DNA of 15,518 nucleotides from JANQRV01 sp964533785 (GTDB lineage Bacteria; Bacteroidota; Bacteroidia; Chitinophagales; Saprospiraceae). Location: positions 1-15,518 of the forward strand of contig CAZHNG010000148.1 in NCBI GenBank assembly GCA_964533785.1, written 5' to 3'. The translations under genes and the position numbers were made by a program. The notes beneath the pieces are model-generated. The model worked only from the letters and a program-made list of their open reading frames with translations, was not told where the DNA came from and searched no databases. Shown one piece after another: positions 14,078-15,518 of the stretch (its first letter is position 1; each line of letters starts with the position of its first letter).

Positions 14078-15325
14078 ATGACAAAAAAGATTTTACTCAT
14101 CGTCTACCAGTTTTGCCCCAAAGGACAGATCGGCACGCGTCGCTGGTCTAAGTTTGCCAAATATCTTGCTAATGAGGGTTATAGCGTTCACGTACTCTGC
14201 GCCAAATATCCTTATCGCGATAAGATCAACTGGTGCCATGAGGTAGAAGACAATCCCAATATTATCATCCACCGCATTGCCCCAATGTACCCTACTTATT
14301 TGCTGAAACCAGAGCGTAATTTCTGGATAAAATTGTTCGATAGATTGTTTTCCAATACCCTATATTATATGGATATGGCACAACATTGGGGTTGGAAGAT
14401 GATCCCCGCAGCTAAAAAATTGATCGAAAAAGAAGACCTAAAGAATGTGATCGTCAGCGGCGGGCCCTTCATGACTTTATACCACGCAGCACGCTTAAAA
14501 AAGACGATGCCTCAAATCCGCCTTATCATGGACTTTCGGGATCCCTGGAGTACCTGGCTGCCGCAAAGGACTTTGCCGGAAAAGGTGAGAAAAAAACAAG
14601 CAGCTAAATTAGAAGCTTTCTCCTTACCCCTGGCCGATAAGGTGCTCTTTACTACGGAACAACTCAGAAGTGAATACGCGGCACTTTATCCTAGGGTAAA
14701 AGAAAAATTTGTGGTCCTTTACAATGGTTACGACGAAGAAGATTTTACTAACCTCCCTCCTGCCAAGGCAACAACGCCTCTGCAAATGGTTTATACCGGT
14801 TCGCTTATCAAAGAACGGGTAGATGCCATTCTTTCAATCGTTGAGGCCCTTGCAGTAATGAATGATCCTTATTTAGATCAACAGCTAAAAATTAATTTAT
14901 ACGGTTTCCATTACCAAACGCCGGCTATTGAAGATGAAAAAATCAAGGCGCTTTACGACCAACACGTGGAGTACAAAGGCGTCGTCAGTCAACAAGAAGT
15001 TTTTCGGGTCCTCCAGGAACATGATATTTGCCTGTCCATCAACGCTAAAGGGCACGAAAATTTGATCGGAGCGAAAACCTTCGATTACATGGGGTTGGGT
15101 AAAAAAATATTTCTGATCTCTAAACCCGGGGAGTTAAGTCAAATTTTAACCGCTAAAACTCAATACGTTGCAACCTATTCCCAGCATTCCATCATACAAG
15201 CGCTGCAAAAAATGAAAGAAGATGCGCTGGCTCCAACTGGTTCAAATGAAACAGGATCAGCGTCCTACCATGAATTTAACTACAAGGAGCTGACAAAACA
15301 GTTAATAAATTGGCTTTCACCTTGA
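14078..15325 (+). CDS. GT-B glycosyltransferase, family GT4-like
   Basis: This 415-residue glycosyltransferase has the two-Rossmann GT-B layout. The N-terminal acceptor domain starts KKILLIVYQFCPKGQIGTRRW (3-23), with the GTRRW and FAKYLANEGYSVHVL (26-40) segments typical of this branch, and contains SGGP (127-130) and MDFRDPWSTW (151-160). The C-terminal donor domain begins near VLYNGYDEEDF (213-223) and QMVYTGSLIKER (236-247), with the sugar-nucleotide binding region around AKTFDYMGLGKKIFLIS (332-348), the place of the E-x7-E-like motif in GT4 enzymes. It likely transfers a sugar in surface polysaccharide assembly, in the cytoplasm or at the membrane; donor and acceptor are unknown. The frame opens at a GTG at 14075, but the adjacent ATG at 14078 is the more probable start. 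It is divergent from the zinc-ribbon methyltransferase and may share a control region with it. Confidence 0.86.
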   Translation: MTKKILLIVYQFCPKGQIGTRRWSKFAKYLANEGYSVHVLCAKYPYRDKINWCHEVEDNPNIIIHRIAPMYPTYLLKPERNFWIKLFDRLFSNTLYYMDMAQHWGWKMIPAAKKLIEKEDLKNVIVSGGPFMTLYHAARLKKTMPQIRLIMDFRDPWSTWLPQRTLPEKVRKKQAAKLEAFSLPLADKVLFTTEQLRSEYAALYPRVKEKFVVLYNGYDEEDFTNLPPAKATTPLQMVYTGSLIKERVDAILSIVEALAVMNDPYLDQQLKINLYGFHYQTPAIEDEKIKALYDQHVEYKGVVSQQEVFRVLQEHDICLSINAKGHENLIGAKTFDYMGLGKKIFLISKPGELSQILTAKTQYVATYSQHSIIQALQKMKEDALAPTGSNETGSASYHEFNYKELTKQLINWLSP

Positions 15326-15518
15326 ATAAGTAGTAGAGCAGATACCAGACTGCATGGGATTGGAGATGAGTGATCTGTGTGTGGACTATCAGTAAAAAAT
15401 TCTGCTCAATCAAGTGAGACGCCAGATGAACTGACTTAGTAATGATAAAACAATAAATCCATCATTAAGTACTCGGACATATTTGGGTTTCCATTAAATT
15501 GAGATGGATTTTAGTCCA
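15326..15518. other. Window tail without recognised gene
   Basis: I find no convincing coding sequence or RNA gene in the last 193 bases. A distant inverted repeat, AAATCCATC (15455-15463) and GATGGATTT (15503-15511), is present with a 39-base spacer. It may be chance. Confidence 0.5.

Overview
The window reads as chromosomal DNA of a Bacteroidota bacterium, most likely a gliding or marine type near Saprospiraceae/Lewinella (the family placement is inference). The grounds are a large secreted enzyme ending in a type IX secretion sorting domain, a one-polypeptide hybrid sensor kinase with a 7TMR-DISM sensor and an AraC output domain, gene starts in A/T-rich leaders without clear Shine-Dalgarno sequences, and many short intergenic repeats.

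Layout. 1-440 holds no gene but has blocks of 7-bp and 8-bp periodic repeats. 441-995 is a secreted CAP/SCP-family protein. 1145-1786 is a class I methyltransferase. 1914-4820 is a T9SS-exported CE1/LpqC-type esterase with two tandem esterase domains, the second apparently catalytically dead. 4909-5580 (minus) is a Y1/HUH transposase of the RAYT type, bracketed by palindromes that share one core; a third copy lies after the CAP gene. 6000-8837 is the hybrid two-component regulator, whose kinase domain carries an in-frame palindrome. 9024-9434 and 9578-10249 (both minus) are poorly characterised proteins, one Nudix-like and one membrane-anchored. 10481-15325 is a cell-surface glycan region: a Wzx/PST-type flippase (minus), a membrane-anchored methyltransferase (plus), a zinc-ribbon methyltransferase (minus) and a GT-B glycosyltransferase (plus).

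How the parts relate. The last four genes plausibly build and export a surface polysaccharide, although they alternate in strand and cannot be one operon. The esterase and CAP protein are exported products. The regulator has no obvious target beside it. The most distinctive feature is the RAYT with its REP-like palindromes: all copies share an 18-nt half-core (AGCRRCGTCGCTGCTTTG-like), while the outer arms differ between copies yet stay complementary within each copy. Two other repeat classes, dispersed heptamer/octamer blocks and a palindrome inside the kinase gene, suggest a genome rich in small repetitive elements. All functional calls rest on reading motifs by eye; no database search was run.
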